From positions 1,491,001 to 1,555,000 of the forward strand of contig NZ_CP048796.1 in the NCBI RefSeq assembly GCF_010748935.1: a DNA stretch of 64,000 nucleotides. Direction: 5' to 3'. The DNA comes from Providencia vermicola (GTDB lineage: Bacteria > Pseudomonadota > Gammaproteobacteria > Enterobacterales > Enterobacteriaceae). Below are positions 35,533-44,900 of this stretch, piece after piece (position 1 is the stretch's first letter; each line of letters starts with the position of its first letter). The notes beneath the pieces were generated by a model, which was not told where the DNA came from, searched no databases, and saw only the letters and a program-made list of their open reading frames with translations. Both the position numbers and the translations under genes were made by a program.

Positions 35533-35892
35533 TTAATTATTTGTATCTGACGACCTTCTTGATTTTTTTGCAGGAAGTTCGGGGACTGGTTTTCTATCAT
35601 CTAATAAATGGCGTATTGCTAATATAGGATGATGAAAGAGCATTTTGGGCCCTGACCACCGCATAATCAGTTTCATTTGTTCACGCATTTTAGGCTGATA
35701 GCAATGTATTGGGCACTGTTTACAGGCGGGTTTTTGTTCTCCATAACGGCATTTTTCAAGGCGATTAATTGCATAATCATATAATTTTTGATATTGCTCT
35801 GGTGAGTCTGCGGAGGCGGGATGCGCCTTTTCATATATTTGGATCATTTTTTCAATAGTTTTAATTTCTCTTTGAATACGTTTACCGACCAT
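35533..35892 (-). CDS. ygbA: YgbA-like nitrous oxide-stimulated promoter family protein
   Basis: A 119-residue protein of the YgbA family. The cysteine block KPACKQCPIHCYQPKMREQM (about residues 54-73) and the WSGPKMLFHHPILAIRHLLD segment are diagnostic. In E. coli ygbA is under NsrR control and helps growth under nitrosative stress. A 13-bp direct repeat lies in the promoter region at 35918-35951. The C-terminus is basic and variable. Confidence 0.88.
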   Translation of the reverse strand: MVGKRIQREIKTIEKMIQIYEKAHPASADSPEQYQKLYDYAINRLEKCRYGEQKPACKQCPIHCYQPKMREQMKLIMRWSGPKMLFHHPILAIRHLLDDRKPVPELPAKKSRRSSDTNN

Positions 35893-35908
35893 TGAATCAC
35901 CTCAATTT

Positions 35909-35951
35909 ATGCAATAAATTGCATTTAATATACAACTTATTGCATTTAATA
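35909..35951 (-). promoter_or_regulatory. Operator-like repeats upstream of ygbA
   Basis: ATTGCATTTAATA occurs at 35918-35930 and 35939-35951, a 21-base period (two helical turns). A palindrome ATGCAATAAATTGCAT overlaps at 35909-35924. It may bind NsrR or another repressor; the binder is inferred. Confidence 0.45.
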
Positions 35952-36125
35952 GAAAGTAAAGATAAACGCAAGTCACGTAAATGGCATAAGTTGATACTTA
36001 TGCCATAATAAAATTAAAATTTATTGAGTAGGTCTATCAGTGAGTTTAGATGACTTACAAAATTAAACACAACAATGTGGCGTGATAAGCCAAACGTCTC
36101 CTGCTATGACCTAGCCGATTGCGAT

Positions 36126-36344
36126 TTAGACCTTATTGACGGATTGCATTATTTTTTGCATTTCGTCTTTTAAATGTAATTTTTCTTTTTTGAGTTTCAC
36201 AACATGCTCGTTATAACCAGCACCGGACGGGCCTTCTAATTTGCTGATTTCTTTATCAAGCTGATGATGTTTTTCATAAAGGTTTTGAAAGCGGGGGTGT
36301 GTAGATATTAACTTTGAAACTAAATCTTGATCTGTAGATAACAT
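36126..36344 (-). CDS. ydcH: YdcH-family protein (DUF465)
   Basis: A 72-residue helical protein with the family landmarks HPRFQNLYEKHHQLDKEI, then a short GPSGAGYN turn and VVKLKKEKLHLKDEM. E. coli YdcH is of similar size. The two helices probably form an antiparallel coiled coil. GGAGGTAG precedes the start. Function in the cell is unknown. Confidence 0.85.
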   Translation of the reverse strand: MLSTDQDLVSKLISTHPRFQNLYEKHHQLDKEISKLEGPSGAGYNEHVVKLKKEKLHLKDEMQKIMQSVNKV

Positions 36345-36613
36345 ACTACCTCCTCAGAATGTATTAAGCCTCACACTCAGTATAAGCATCGTCTATTATT
36401 TATGCATTATAACAAATAGGAATTTACATAGTTTTTATCAAATTTATGATCATTCCACTAAAATTAGCTATGATTAACTTTATTGAGATAGTTATATTTT
36501 CGTATTTTTAAAATTAAGAATCATCCAGAGTAGGAAAGTTAGACTTTTTAACTTATTCTAGATGCATGATATGTATTTTCAGTTAGCTTTGTTATTTTTA
36601 ATAGGATTTTATA

Positions 36614-37090
36614 ATGAAAAAAGCGATTTTATCTGTAATGGCAGCAGCATTAGTGTCTTCTTGTGCAATGGCAACAGGGGAGTTGGAAAAGATCGCACCT
36701 TATCCTAAAGCGGAAAAGGGCATGACTCGTCATGTGATACAACTGCCTACAAAACCTAATGAAGATAACTTGCAAGTCGAATTAGTTATCGGTAAGACGA
36801 TTAAGGCTGACTGTAATCGCCAATGGTTTATGGGCGATTTAGAAGAAAAAACCTTAGAAGGCTGGGGATATAACTATTACAAATTAGAAGATGTAAAAGG
36901 GCCAGCTGGAACGATGATGGCGTGTTCAGAGCCAGCGAAAGAGCGTTTTGTAACAACACAACTTGGTGATGATGCTTTTGTTCGTTATAACAGTAAACTA
37001 CCTATTGTGGTTTATGCACCAAAAGAGATGGATGTGAAATACCGTATTTGGTCAACTGACGATCAGTTACTTGATTCGAGCAAAAAATAA
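36614..37090 (+). CDS. eco: Ecotin, periplasmic serine protease inhibitor
   Basis: A 158-residue ecotin with a signal peptide cut near residue 20 (SSCAMA). The reactive loop GTMMACSEPA (P1 methionine) and the conserved KAEKGMTRHVIQLP, NRQWFMGDLEEKTLEGWGY and RYNSKLPIVVYAPKE blocks are visible. It dimerises and blocks chymotrypsin-like proteases such as elastase and trypsin, which protects against host proteases. It has its own terminator shared with uspF. Confidence 0.95.
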   Translation: MKKAILSVMAAALVSSCAMATGELEKIAPYPKAEKGMTRHVIQLPTKPNEDNLQVELVIGKTIKADCNRQWFMGDLEEKTLEGWGYNYYKLEDVKGPAGTMMACSEPAKERFVTTQLGDDAFVRYNSKLPIVVYAPKEMDVKYRIWSTDDQLLDSSKK

Positions 37091-37112
37091 TTTGTCGTCA
37101 TTTTGTCTTATC

Positions 37113-37143
37113 AGTGCCACATGATGATATGTGGCACTTTTTC
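37113..37143. terminator. Bidirectional terminator between eco and uspF
   Basis: A 10-bp perfect stem AGTGCCACAT/ATGTGGCACT with a 6-base loop and Ts on the eco side. Confidence 0.8.
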
Positions 37144-37150
37144 TTAGCGT

Positions 37151-37588
37151 TTATCTAATGACCAGTACCGATGTCTTGGCATGGCGAACAAGCGTAGATG
37201 CGGTCGAACCAAGTAAATAGGTTGAGGCACTTGGTCGATGGGAACCTATTACAATTAAGTTAGCTTCGATATCATCGGCATAACTGAGAATTTCATCTTT
37301 GGCTGAACCAATGCCAATTTTACATACCATTTTGTCATCAGGGATATTGATGTCCTTGATCACTTCTTCTAACGCTCTGAGTGCGAGAATAGAACGCTCC
37401 GCTGAGTTTTTATGACTTTCAGGCAGAATAGTCACTTCAATACCAAAAAATAGTTCAGCGCTTGGGATCACTGATAAGAAGTGGATTTCAGGGGAACCTA
37501 ATTTTGATAGCTCTTCAATATGTTTGATGATTTGTGGATTAAGCGAATCTTCTAGTAGGTCGATAGGGACTAAAATTTTATTATACAT
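37151..37588 (-). CDS. uspF: Universal stress protein UspF
   Basis: A 145-residue Usp-fold protein. The ATP-binding glycine-rich region reads IVIGSHRPSASTYLLGSTAS near the C-terminus, as in E. coli UspF, and HFLSVIPSAELFFG fits the family. The ATG at 37588 has GAGGTGG upstream; a GTG two codons earlier is less likely. UspF-type proteins bind ATP and affect adhesion and stress tolerance. It converges on eco. Confidence 0.88.
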   Translation of the reverse strand: MYNKILVPIDLLEDSLNPQIIKHIEELSKLGSPEIHFLSVIPSAELFFGIEVTILPESHKNSAERSILALRALEEVIKDINIPDDKMVCKIGIGSAKDEILSYADDIEANLIVIGSHRPSASTYLLGSTASTLVRHAKTSVLVIR

Positions 37589-37885
37589 AACCACCTCATT
37601 CGTATGTTAATTGGCGCTATTATAGCAGCTAGCCGTTAATATAGTATAAGTGAGTTGTCTTTTGTTAATTACATTGGATTTAAATAGAAAAACGTCTTTT
37701 TTAGCTATTCAAATTAATATTATTTTATAGAAAGTGATGATTATTAATTAACAGAATAAGCGATAATTAAATAACAAGACTTTTCTTGTTTCTTGTGTCA
37801 ATATGAGTGATGCTATTAGGTAACATATTGATTTAAAAGTTCATTTAAATGATAATTGTTTTGTTTTTCATTAAGAATATAGATT

Positions 37886-38815
37886 ATGAATAAGCGTACG
37901 CAATCAGATACAACAGACAATGAGTTAACACTCCAACAACAAAAATTTCATGCTGCTAAAAAGAGCACATTGATTAGTGTGATCGTTAATATGCTGCTTT
38001 CGTTGTGGCAAATTATTATTGGTTTCATTTCTCATTCACAAGGTTTAATTGCAGATGGTATTCATACATTATCTGATTTGATTGCGGATTTTGTTGTTTT
38101 AATTGCCAACAAAAAAAGCCATAAGCAGCCTGATGACGATCATCCCTACGGACATTTTCGTTACGAAAATGGAGCATCTTTGATTTTAGGTGTGATTTTA
38201 TTAATTGTTGGTGTTGGCATGATTTGGTCGGCAACACAAAAAATGCTTAATCCAGAGTTGATTCAAGAGGTGCATACAATTGCATTAGTGGCTGCATTGG
38301 TATCATTAATCGCCAAAGAAAGCCTCTTTCGCTATATGTTACGAGTGGCGAATCAAGTTAACTCGAGTATGTTGGTTGCGAATGCTTGGCATGCACGCTC
38401 TGACGCCGCCTCATCGTTAGTTGTGGCTATCGGGATCATAGGTAGTTTATGTGGCTTTAAAATTTTTGACCCTATCGCTGCATTGATCGTCGGGACTTTT
38501 GTTTTTCGTATGGGTTATAAATTTACATATCAGTCAATGCAAGATTTGATGGATAAAGGTGCCGATGAAGAAACATTACAAGAGATCCGTACCGTTCTTG
38601 ATGGTATTGATGAAATCAAAGGCTTCCACGATTTAAAAACGCGTAAGTCGGGGGATTTTTATTTAGTCGATGTGCATTTGGAAGTCGATGGGAATTTATC
38701 GATCATTGCAGGTCATGAAATTGCGGTAAACGTCCGTGATAAGCTAATGGAAAATCCACAAATTCTTAATGTAATGACTCACTTAGATCCCTATGACAAA
38801 GAGTGCATTCATTAA
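37886..38815 (+). CDS. Cation diffusion facilitator metal transporter
   Basis: A 309-residue CDF exporter with six hydrophobic helices and a C-terminal cytoplasmic domain. Metal site motifs are ADGIHTLSDLIAD (about residues 55-67; HxxxD) and NAWHARSDAASS (about 168-179; HxxxD), with DDDHPYGHFRYE between helices. This is the pattern of the Zn/Mn/Fe-type CDF with HPYGH, not of FieF. It uses proton exchange to expel divalent metal. Ends with a hairpin. Confidence 0.86.
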   Translation: MNKRTQSDTTDNELTLQQQKFHAAKKSTLISVIVNMLLSLWQIIIGFISHSQGLIADGIHTLSDLIADFVVLIANKKSHKQPDDDHPYGHFRYENGASLILGVILLIVGVGMIWSATQKMLNPELIQEVHTIALVAALVSLIAKESLFRYMLRVANQVNSSMLVANAWHARSDAASSLVVAIGIIGSLCGFKIFDPIAALIVGTFVFRMGYKFTYQSMQDLMDKGADEETLQEIRTVLDGIDEIKGFHDLKTRKSGDFYLVDVHLEVDGNLSIIAGHEIAVNVRDKLMENPQILNVMTHLDPYDKECIH

Positions 38816-38838
38816 TTCATTACCCATAATCCACGTAT

Positions 38839-38870
38839 AGCCAGAAAATAAGACTTTCTGGCTTCTTATT
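38839..38870 (+). terminator. Hairpin after the CDF gene
   Basis: AGCCAGAAA/TTTCTGGCT, 9-bp perfect stem, 7-base loop and a short T-rich tail. Confidence 0.6.
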
Positions 38871-39008
38871 ACAACCAGCATTTAGTTATTTGTATTTGCA
38901 CACTAATCTTTTTTCTTGCCGACATACCAAGTCTTACTATTCCCTGTTACGCCTCATGCAACTTATTTTTGCCGATTGACCGCTTATTCAGCGTTATTGC
39001 CTCTATTT

Positions 39009-39024
39009 GTGTAAACGTTTACAC
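39009..39024 (+). promoter_or_regulatory. GalR operator upstream of galE
   Basis: GTGTAAACGTTTACAC is a perfect palindrome fitting the GTGKAANCGNTTNCAC consensus. It is centred about 62 bases before the predicted transcription start, matching the position of E. coli galO-E. Confidence 0.85.
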
Positions 39025-39027
39025 TAT

Positions 39028-39071
39028 CGCGAGTCAGATCACAGATTAGTGGGTTAGCCCGTTGTTATACT
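39028..39071 (+). promoter_or_regulatory. gal promoter with CRP-like site
   Basis: TATACT at 39066-39071 has no good -35. A CRP half-site TCACA with a weaker partner, CGCGA-N6-TCACA (39028-39043), is centred near -42, the class II position. The layout copies the E. coli gal P1 promoter. Confidence 0.6.
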
Positions 39072-39117
39072 CTGTGCAATGAATTTTTATATCCTTAAAT
39101 GAATCAAGGGGTAAGCT

Positions 39118-40143
39118 ATGCAGCCTACAAAAGTGCTTGTCACTGGGGGGATGGGATACATCGGTAGTCATACCTGCGTCCAAATGATCCTCGCAGGGTT
39201 CACACCGGTGATTATTGATAACCTGTGCAATGCAAAAACAGAAGTATTAAACCGGATAGAAAAACTAACAGCAGTACGACCTACTTTTTATCAAGGGGAT
39301 GTCCGTGATGAAGCGTTGTTAGAGGCTATTTTTCGTGAACATAAAATCAGTGCGGTTATCCATTTTGCAGGTTTGAAAGCCGTTGGTGAATCTGTCGCTA
39401 AGCCACTTGAATATTATGACGTGAATGTGAATGGAACGTTAGTACTTGCCCGTTGTATGCAGCGTGCAGGCGTACACAGTATTATTTTCAGCTCCTCAGC
39501 AACGGTATACGGTGAACCCGATACTGTGCCTATTACTGAAGCATTTCCAACGGGCAATACGCAAAGCCCTTATGGCACGAGTAAATATATGGTTGAACGT
39601 TGCTTGTCAGATTTGTTTACGGCTCAACCTAATTGGTCTGTCACATTATTACGTTATTTCAATCCTGTGGGGGCTCATCCTTCAGGTTCTATGGGGGAGG
39701 ATCCTCAAGGTATCCCTAATAATTTAACCCCTTATATTGCGCAAGTTGCGGTGGGACGACGTGACAAACTGTCTATTTATGGAAACGATTACCCTACCAT
39801 TGATGGAACAGGGGTCCGTGATTATATCCATGTTATGGATTTAGCGGATGGGCATGTTGCTGCTCTGAAAGTGGTCAGCCAGAAGGCGGGATTACATATT
39901 TATAATCTTGGAACGGGAAAAGGAAGCAGTGTGTTGGAAGTGCTGCATGCATTTGAGAAAGCAGTAGGAAGGAAAATCCCTTATACCATCGTTCCTAGAA
40001 GGGCGGGCGATATTGCTGAGTACTGGTCAACATCTGAAAAAGCGCAACGTGAACTCGGATGGAAAGCGTGTCGTACGATTGATGATATGGCTATAGATTC
40101 ATGGCGTTGGCAATCCAATAACCCTAATGGTTATGAATCATAA
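39118..40143 (+). CDS. galE: UDP-glucose 4-epimerase GalE
   Basis: A 341-residue SDR-family epimerase with GGMGYIGSHT NAD loop (residues 9-18), SSSATVYGEP with catalytic Ser/Thr, and YGTSK catalytic Tyr-x-x-x-Lys (about 150). It interconverts UDP-galactose and UDP-glucose (Leloir pathway). It is the first gene of galETKM, 23 bases before galT. AGGGGTAAGCT precedes the ATG. GalR and CRP-like sites lie upstream. Confidence 0.96.
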   Translation: MQPTKVLVTGGMGYIGSHTCVQMILAGFTPVIIDNLCNAKTEVLNRIEKLTAVRPTFYQGDVRDEALLEAIFREHKISAVIHFAGLKAVGESVAKPLEYYDVNVNGTLVLARCMQRAGVHSIIFSSSATVYGEPDTVPITEAFPTGNTQSPYGTSKYMVERCLSDLFTAQPNWSVTLLRYFNPVGAHPSGSMGEDPQGIPNNLTPYIAQVAVGRRDKLSIYGNDYPTIDGTGVRDYIHVMDLADGHVAALKVVSQKAGLHIYNLGTGKGSSVLEVLHAFEKAVGRKIPYTIVPRRAGDIAEYWSTSEKAQRELGWKACRTIDDMAIDSWRWQSNNPNGYES

Positions 40144-40166
40144 TAGAGGATAGGAGAATAATTACG

Positions 40167-41219
40167 ATGAATAAGCTTCCATTTAATCCGTCAGATTGCC
40201 CCCACAGACGTTATAACCCATTAACGGGGCAGTGGGTGTTAGTTTCCCCACATCGAGCTAAGCGTCCTTGGCACGGGCAAGATGAAAAGCCAGAAATAAA
40301 ACAATTACCTGAATATGAAGCGAGTTGTTTTTTATGTCCAACTAACCAACGGATCTCTGGGGATATCAACCCAGACTACCAAGGTACGTATGTTTTTCAG
40401 AATGACTACTCCGCCTTATTGCCCGAAGCATGCCAGCAGCCGGAAGAGCAATCTGCGTTATTTAAAACACAGTCAGTTAGCGGTTTGAGCCGCGTCATTT
40501 GTTTTTCGCCTGACCATAGTAAAACTTTACCGGAGTTATCCACGCAACAAATCGGTCGAGTGATTGACACTTGGATACAACAAGTTGACGAGCTGAGTCA
40601 ACGCTTTGTGTGGGTGCAAATTTTTGAAAATAAAGGTGAGATAATGGGGTGTTCTCAGCCTCACCCACATGGACAAATCTGGGCAAGTGATTTTTTACCC
40701 AATGAAATTGCTCGTAAAGATGCCCAGTTACAGCGTTATTATCAGCAGCAAGGCAGTAATTTATTATTGGATTATGCGCAAGCCGAATTGCAAGAGGGGT
40801 CAAGAACGGTTGTTGAAACAGCGCATTGGCTTGCTGTTGTTCCTTACTGGGCGGCTTGGCCATTTGAAACAATGCTAATGCCGAAAACGCATATTAGGCG
40901 TATGAACGAGATGAGTCTTGAAGTACGAGAAGACCTCAGTATTGCATTGAAAAAGCTCACATGTCGCTATGATAATTTATTCCAATGTGCATTTCCCTAT
41001 TCAATGGGATGGCATTTTGCGCCTTTCTTGAGTGATGATCAAAACAGGGATCATTGGCAGTTGCATGCGTTGTTTTATCCACCTCTTTTACGTTCGGCGA
41101 CAGTCAAAAAATTTATGGTTGGGTATGAAATGCTAGCAGAAACTCAGCGTGACTTAACGCCAGAACAAGCAGCTGAAAGGTTACGTGCTGTCAGTGAAGT
41201 TCACTATAAACAGCAGTGA
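40167..41219 (+). CDS. galT: Galactose-1-phosphate uridylyltransferase GalT
   Basis: A 350-residue HIT-superfamily enzyme with SQPHPHGQIWAS (about 165-176), which contains the nucleophilic His. The zinc cysteines CFLCP are near residue 53. It transfers UMP from UDP-glucose to galactose-1-phosphate. RBS AGGAG is upstream; its end lies 58 bases before galK. Confidence 0.96.
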   Translation: MNKLPFNPSDCPHRRYNPLTGQWVLVSPHRAKRPWHGQDEKPEIKQLPEYEASCFLCPTNQRISGDINPDYQGTYVFQNDYSALLPEACQQPEEQSALFKTQSVSGLSRVICFSPDHSKTLPELSTQQIGRVIDTWIQQVDELSQRFVWVQIFENKGEIMGCSQPHPHGQIWASDFLPNEIARKDAQLQRYYQQQGSNLLLDYAQAELQEGSRTVVETAHWLAVVPYWAAWPFETMLMPKTHIRRMNEMSLEVREDLSIALKKLTCRYDNLFQCAFPYSMGWHFAPFLSDDQNRDHWQLHALFYPPLLRSATVKKFMVGYEMLAETQRDLTPEQAAERLRAVSEVHYKQQ

Positions 41220-41277
41220 ATATTCGAAAAGACACAGTGACGTATCAAAATAGTTTAATTATTATCAAGAGGTTGCT

Positions 41278-42462
41278 ATGAGTAGCATTGAAATTCTTCG
41301 CCAAAAAGTCACCGACGCCTTCCACCAAAAATTTGATTCTCAACCAGAGGTGTACGTACAAGCACCGGGTCGAGTGAACATAATTGGTGAACATACAGAT
41401 TATAATGATGGTTTTGTATTGCCTTGTGCGATTGATTATCAAACGATAACGGCCGCTAAAAAACGTCATGACCGCATCATTCGAGTGGTTGCCGCTGATT
41501 ATGCGAATGATATCGATGAATTTAGTCTCGATGAAGAGATTCAATTCTTACCTGAAAAAATGTGGGCAAACTATATTCGTGGCGTGGTTAAGTTTTTACT
41601 TCTCAGAGGTTACCAGTTTTCAGGCTGTGACATTGCGGTGAGTGGTAATGTGCCGCAAGGTGCAGGGCTTAGTTCTTCTGCTTCACTGGAAGTGGTGATA
41701 GGACAAACATTGAAGGTGCTATATCAGCTCAAGATCAGCCAACAAGATATTGCATTGAATGGGCAGCAAGCAGAAAATAAATTTGTAGGTTGCAATTGTG
41801 GGATCATGGATCAACTCATTTCTGCTTGTGGTGATGAGGGGCATGCTCTACTCATTGATTGCCGCAGCTTAGCATTGGCGCCTATTCCGATACCTGATGA
41901 CCTTGTGGTCATGATTATCAATTCAAATAAACAGCGCGGTTTGGTTGATAGTGAGTATAATACCCGCCGCCAGCAGTGTGAAAACGCCGCTAAACAATTT
42001 GGTGTTAAAGCATTACGTGATGTCACCATGGCGCAATTTAATCAAAAACAAGGGGAGCTGGAGCCTCTGGTGGCCAAACGAGCCAAACATGTTATTAGTG
42101 AAAATGATAGAACACTTGCAGCCGCAAAAGCCTTAACAGAAAATAATCTGCCTCTACTCAGTACATTAATGGAACAGTCACACATTTCTATGCGTGATGA
42201 TTTTGAAATCACCGTCAAAGAGATTGATACGTTAGTTGATATTGTGAAAGCCGTTCTTGGTGAACAGGGGGGTGTCCGAATGACTGGAGGGGGATTTGGC
42301 GGATGTGTTGTGGCACTGATGAAACAACAATTGGTTGAATCTGTTATTCAGGCTGTTGAAACACACTATCACGCCATGACAGGGCTACAAGCGGATATCT
42401 ATGTTTGCCAGCCAAGCGATGGCGCTGGGCTGATAACGAATGCATTATCGTTGGGAGAATAA
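41278..42462 (+). CDS. galK: Galactokinase GalK
   Basis: A 394-residue GHMP kinase with the galactokinase signature [19 protein letters not shown] (about residues 28-46) and [12 protein letters not shown] (about 128-139). It phosphorylates galactose at C1. E. coli has 382 residues; the extra dozen is in the C-terminus. GAGG lies before the ATG. galM follows at once. Confidence 0.96.
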   Translation: MSSIEILRQKVTDAFHQKFDSQPEVYVQAPGRVNIIGEHTDYNDGFVLPCAIDYQTITAAKKRHDRIIRVVAADYANDIDEFSLDEEIQFLPEKMWANYIRGVVKFLLLRGYQFSGCDIAVSGNVPQGAGLSSSASLEVVIGQTLKVLYQLKISQQDIALNGQQAENKFVGCNCGIMDQLISACGDEGHALLIDCRSLALAPIPIPDDLVVMIINSNKQRGLVDSEYNTRRQQCENAAKQFGVKALRDVTMAQFNQKQGELEPLVAKRAKHVISENDRTLAAAKALTENNLPLLSTLMEQSHISMRDDFEITVKEIDTLVDIVKAVLGEQGGVRMTGGGFGGCVVALMKQQLVESVIQAVETHYHAMTGLQADIYVCQPSDGAGLITNALSLGE

Positions 42463-42463
42463 A

Positions 42464-43504
42464 GTGCAGTTATCAAAAGACCAAAGGTATGTTGCCCGTG
42501 CATCGAAAGTCATTGCACTCACCAACCGTCATGGCATGAAAATTTTATTGTCGACTTTGGGGGCAAGTTGGATCAGTTGCATCTTACCACTGCCAACGGG
42601 TAAGCGCGATGTTTTACTTGGCTCACCAAACATGGCTGCCCAGATGGATCAGGGGGTTTATTTGGGGGCAACGGTTGGTCGGGTAGCAAATCGTATCGCA
42701 AATGGCCGTTTTAATTTAGCGGGTCGTGAATATCAAGTGACAAAAAATCAAGGCGAAAATTGTTTACATGGTGGTGTGGATAATTTTAGTTATCGGGTTT
42801 GGAAAGTCACACAATTAGATCCACAAGAGGCAATATTCTCATTAACTTCTGCGGCAGGTGATCAGGGATTTCCGGGTGAACTCCAGGTGGAAGTACGTTA
42901 TGTATTAACAGATGAAAACAAAGTGATCATTCATTACCGCACTCAAGTGAATGAATTGTGCCCTGTCAATCTGACAAATCATGCTTATTTTAACTTGGCC
43001 GGTGAGGATTCCGTAAGAACCGCGCTTGAGCACGACTTACAATTATCAGCGACTCACTATCTGCCTACGGATGAGCGTGGTGTCCCAACAGGAGAATGGC
43101 GGGATGTTACGGAGACTTTTTTTGATTTTCGTCGCAAAAAACGCATTGGTTATGACTTTTTACAAGATGCGGATCAAAAAGCAGCGGGGGGATATGACCA
43201 TACGATGATCCTTTCAACTGACTTGATTGATGGTGAGCAAACCGTCGCTTCATTCTTTGCACCTGATGGTGACGTTCGGATGGATATAGCAACAACGATG
43301 CCATCAATGCAGTTTTATACTGGAAACTATTTAATTTCGGTACCAGGGAAATCACGTCATTATACCCCGTTCTCTGGCGTGGCTTTTGAGACCCAGTTTC
43401 TTCCGGATGCGGTTAATCATCCCGAATGGGGCGATGAATACAGGGGAATTTCACAACCGAACCAACAATACGAACAACAAACGAGTTATCAACTCATTTT
43501 TTAA
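42464..43504 (+). CDS. galM: Aldose 1-epimerase GalM
   Basis: A 346-residue galactose mutarotase. Active-site landmarks are RVANRIANGRF (about 71), NCLHGG (about 97) and TNHAYFNLAG (about 170). It interconverts alpha and beta galactose before galactokinase acts. GTG at 42464 with GGGAG before it is preferred; an ATG at 42440 would overlap the end of galK. A strong terminator follows, ending the galETKM operon. Confidence 0.93.
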   Translation: MQLSKDQRYVARASKVIALTNRHGMKILLSTLGASWISCILPLPTGKRDVLLGSPNMAAQMDQGVYLGATVGRVANRIANGRFNLAGREYQVTKNQGENCLHGGVDNFSYRVWKVTQLDPQEAIFSLTSAAGDQGFPGELQVEVRYVLTDENKVIIHYRTQVNELCPVNLTNHAYFNLAGEDSVRTALEHDLQLSATHYLPTDERGVPTGEWRDVTETFFDFRRKKRIGYDFLQDADQKAAGGYDHTMILSTDLIDGEQTVASFFAPDGDVRMDIATTMPSMQFYTGNYLISVPGKSRHYTPFSGVAFETQFLPDAVNHPEWGDEYRGISQPNQQYEQQTSYQLIF

Positions 43505-43508
43505 GCTT

Positions 43509-43533
43509 AACGCCGCTTTAATGCGGCGTTTTT
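43509..43533 (+). terminator. galETKM terminator
   Basis: AACGCCGC/GCGGCGTT, 8-bp perfect stem with TTTAAT loop and a short T tail. Confidence 0.85.
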
Positions 43534-43653
43534 CGTGATGAGTCATAGAGTTGATATATTGGTTCCATGACATTATCAGGTTCTAAGACATACCCCATTG
43601 TTTTTTCTACTAATTCATTGTTTAATGAAACCAACTGAACTTAGGGGTAAAAA

Positions 43654-44658
43654 ATGGCAACAATAAAAGACGTGGCGAAAGAAGCGGGAGTGTCGGTAGC
43701 GACAGTCTCCAGAGTGATTAATCAATCACCTAAGGCGAGTAAAACTTCAATTGCTGCGGTGAAAAGTGCCATGTCTAAGCTTGGTTATCGGCCTAATGCC
43801 GCAGCCCGTGCATTAGTGAGCCAAAGTTCAAATACGATTGGCGTGTTGGTCAATGATGTTTCAGACCCCTTTTTTGGTACCATGGTGAAGGCTGTTGATG
43901 CGGTCGCCCATAAAAATGGTAAGCATATTCTGATTTGTAATGGCTACCACACTGCCCAAGAAGAACGTCAATCAATAGAATTATTAATTAATAATCGCTG
44001 CGATGCACTGATCATTCATTCAAAAGCCTTATCAGATGAAGAGTTAATTAAATTTGCTGATGAAGTGCCGAGTTTAGTCCTGATCAACCGACGTATTGAG
44101 GCGATTGCTGACCGCTGTGTTTCACTGAATAATTATAAAGGTGCTTACCTAGCAACCGAACATCTTATCCGCCAAGGCCATACAAAAATCGCTTATATTT
44201 CATCAAATCATAAAATTGAAGATGCTGAGCAGCGGTTGCTTGGTTATTGTGATGCGCTGAAAAAACACGCTATCTCACTTCCTGAAAGTTATATTGAATA
44301 TGGTATGCCTTATGGGGAAGGTGGAGAACAAGCGATGACGAATTTATTAATGAAATCATTAGAGATAACCGCGGTTGTGGGGTATAACGATTTTATGGCC
44401 GCAGGCGCTATCGCAGTCCTCGATGAAAATGATATCTCTTCCCCTGAACAAGTATCAGTCATCGGTTTTGATGATGTATTGATCGCGCGTTATATCCATC
44501 CTCGTTTAACAACGATCCGTTATCCTATCCAAATGATGGCTGAGCGTGCGACGGAGTTAGCGTTGGCACTCGCTCGTAATGAAAAGATAGATACGGGTGG
44601 TTTGATCTACTCTCCAACATTAGTACAGCGTAATTCTGTACGTCCATTAAAATCATAG
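43654..44658 (+). CDS. galR: Galactose repressor GalR/GalS
   Basis: A 334-residue LacI-family regulator. N-terminal HTH and hinge: TIKDVAKEAGVSVATVSRVI (residues 3-22) and YRPNAAARALVSQ (about 46-58). The periplasmic-binding-like sensor follows. It sits between galM and the galactose symporter, and GalR-type operators flank it at 39009, 44661 and 44852. Whether it is closer to GalR or GalS is not decided. RBS is a weak AGGGG. Confidence 0.9.
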   Translation: MATIKDVAKEAGVSVATVSRVINQSPKASKTSIAAVKSAMSKLGYRPNAAARALVSQSSNTIGVLVNDVSDPFFGTMVKAVDAVAHKNGKHILICNGYHTAQEERQSIELLINNRCDALIIHSKALSDEELIKFADEVPSLVLINRRIEAIADRCVSLNNYKGAYLATEHLIRQGHTKIAYISSNHKIEDAEQRLLGYCDALKKHAISLPESYIEYGMPYGEGGEQAMTNLLMKSLEITAVVGYNDFMAAGAIAVLDENDISSPEQVSVIGFDDVLIARYIHPRLTTIRYPIQMMAERATELALALARNEKIDTGGLIYSPTLVQRNSVRPLKS

Positions 44659-44660
44659 CA

Positions 44661-44676
44661 ATGTAAACGTTATCAT
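44661..44676 (+). promoter_or_regulatory. GalR-type operator (degenerate) after galR
   Basis: ATGTAAACGTTATCAT, 12 of 16 matches to the perfect operator at 39009. It lies about 190 bases from the next operator, so looping is possible. Confidence 0.5.
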
Positions 44677-44851
44677 CATTTTATGATGGTATCCTTTTTG
44701 ATATTATGATTTTTTTTGAATTTTTCAAAAAAATGATATTTCAACGATGGTTAGCGTATTTAATATACGCATAAATAGCCACTTATTTCACGATTGATCA
44801 CCGAAATTAATTTATTGTGAAAATATGTGATTAATCTAACAGTGATTTTTA

Positions 44852-44867
44852 ATGGTAACGTTTACAC
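44852..44867 (+). promoter_or_regulatory. GalR-type operator before the symporter gene
   Basis: ATGGTAACGTTTACAC matches the right half perfectly and most of the left half. It lies 34 bases before the symporter start codon. Confidence 0.7.
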
Positions 44868-44900
44868 TGATTGCGAATCATTTTGGTGAGGGAATTGATC

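Noticed and set aside
41245-41544. 99-codon minus-strand frame
   Set aside because: It covers the start of galK on the other strand; shadow of a well-identified gene.
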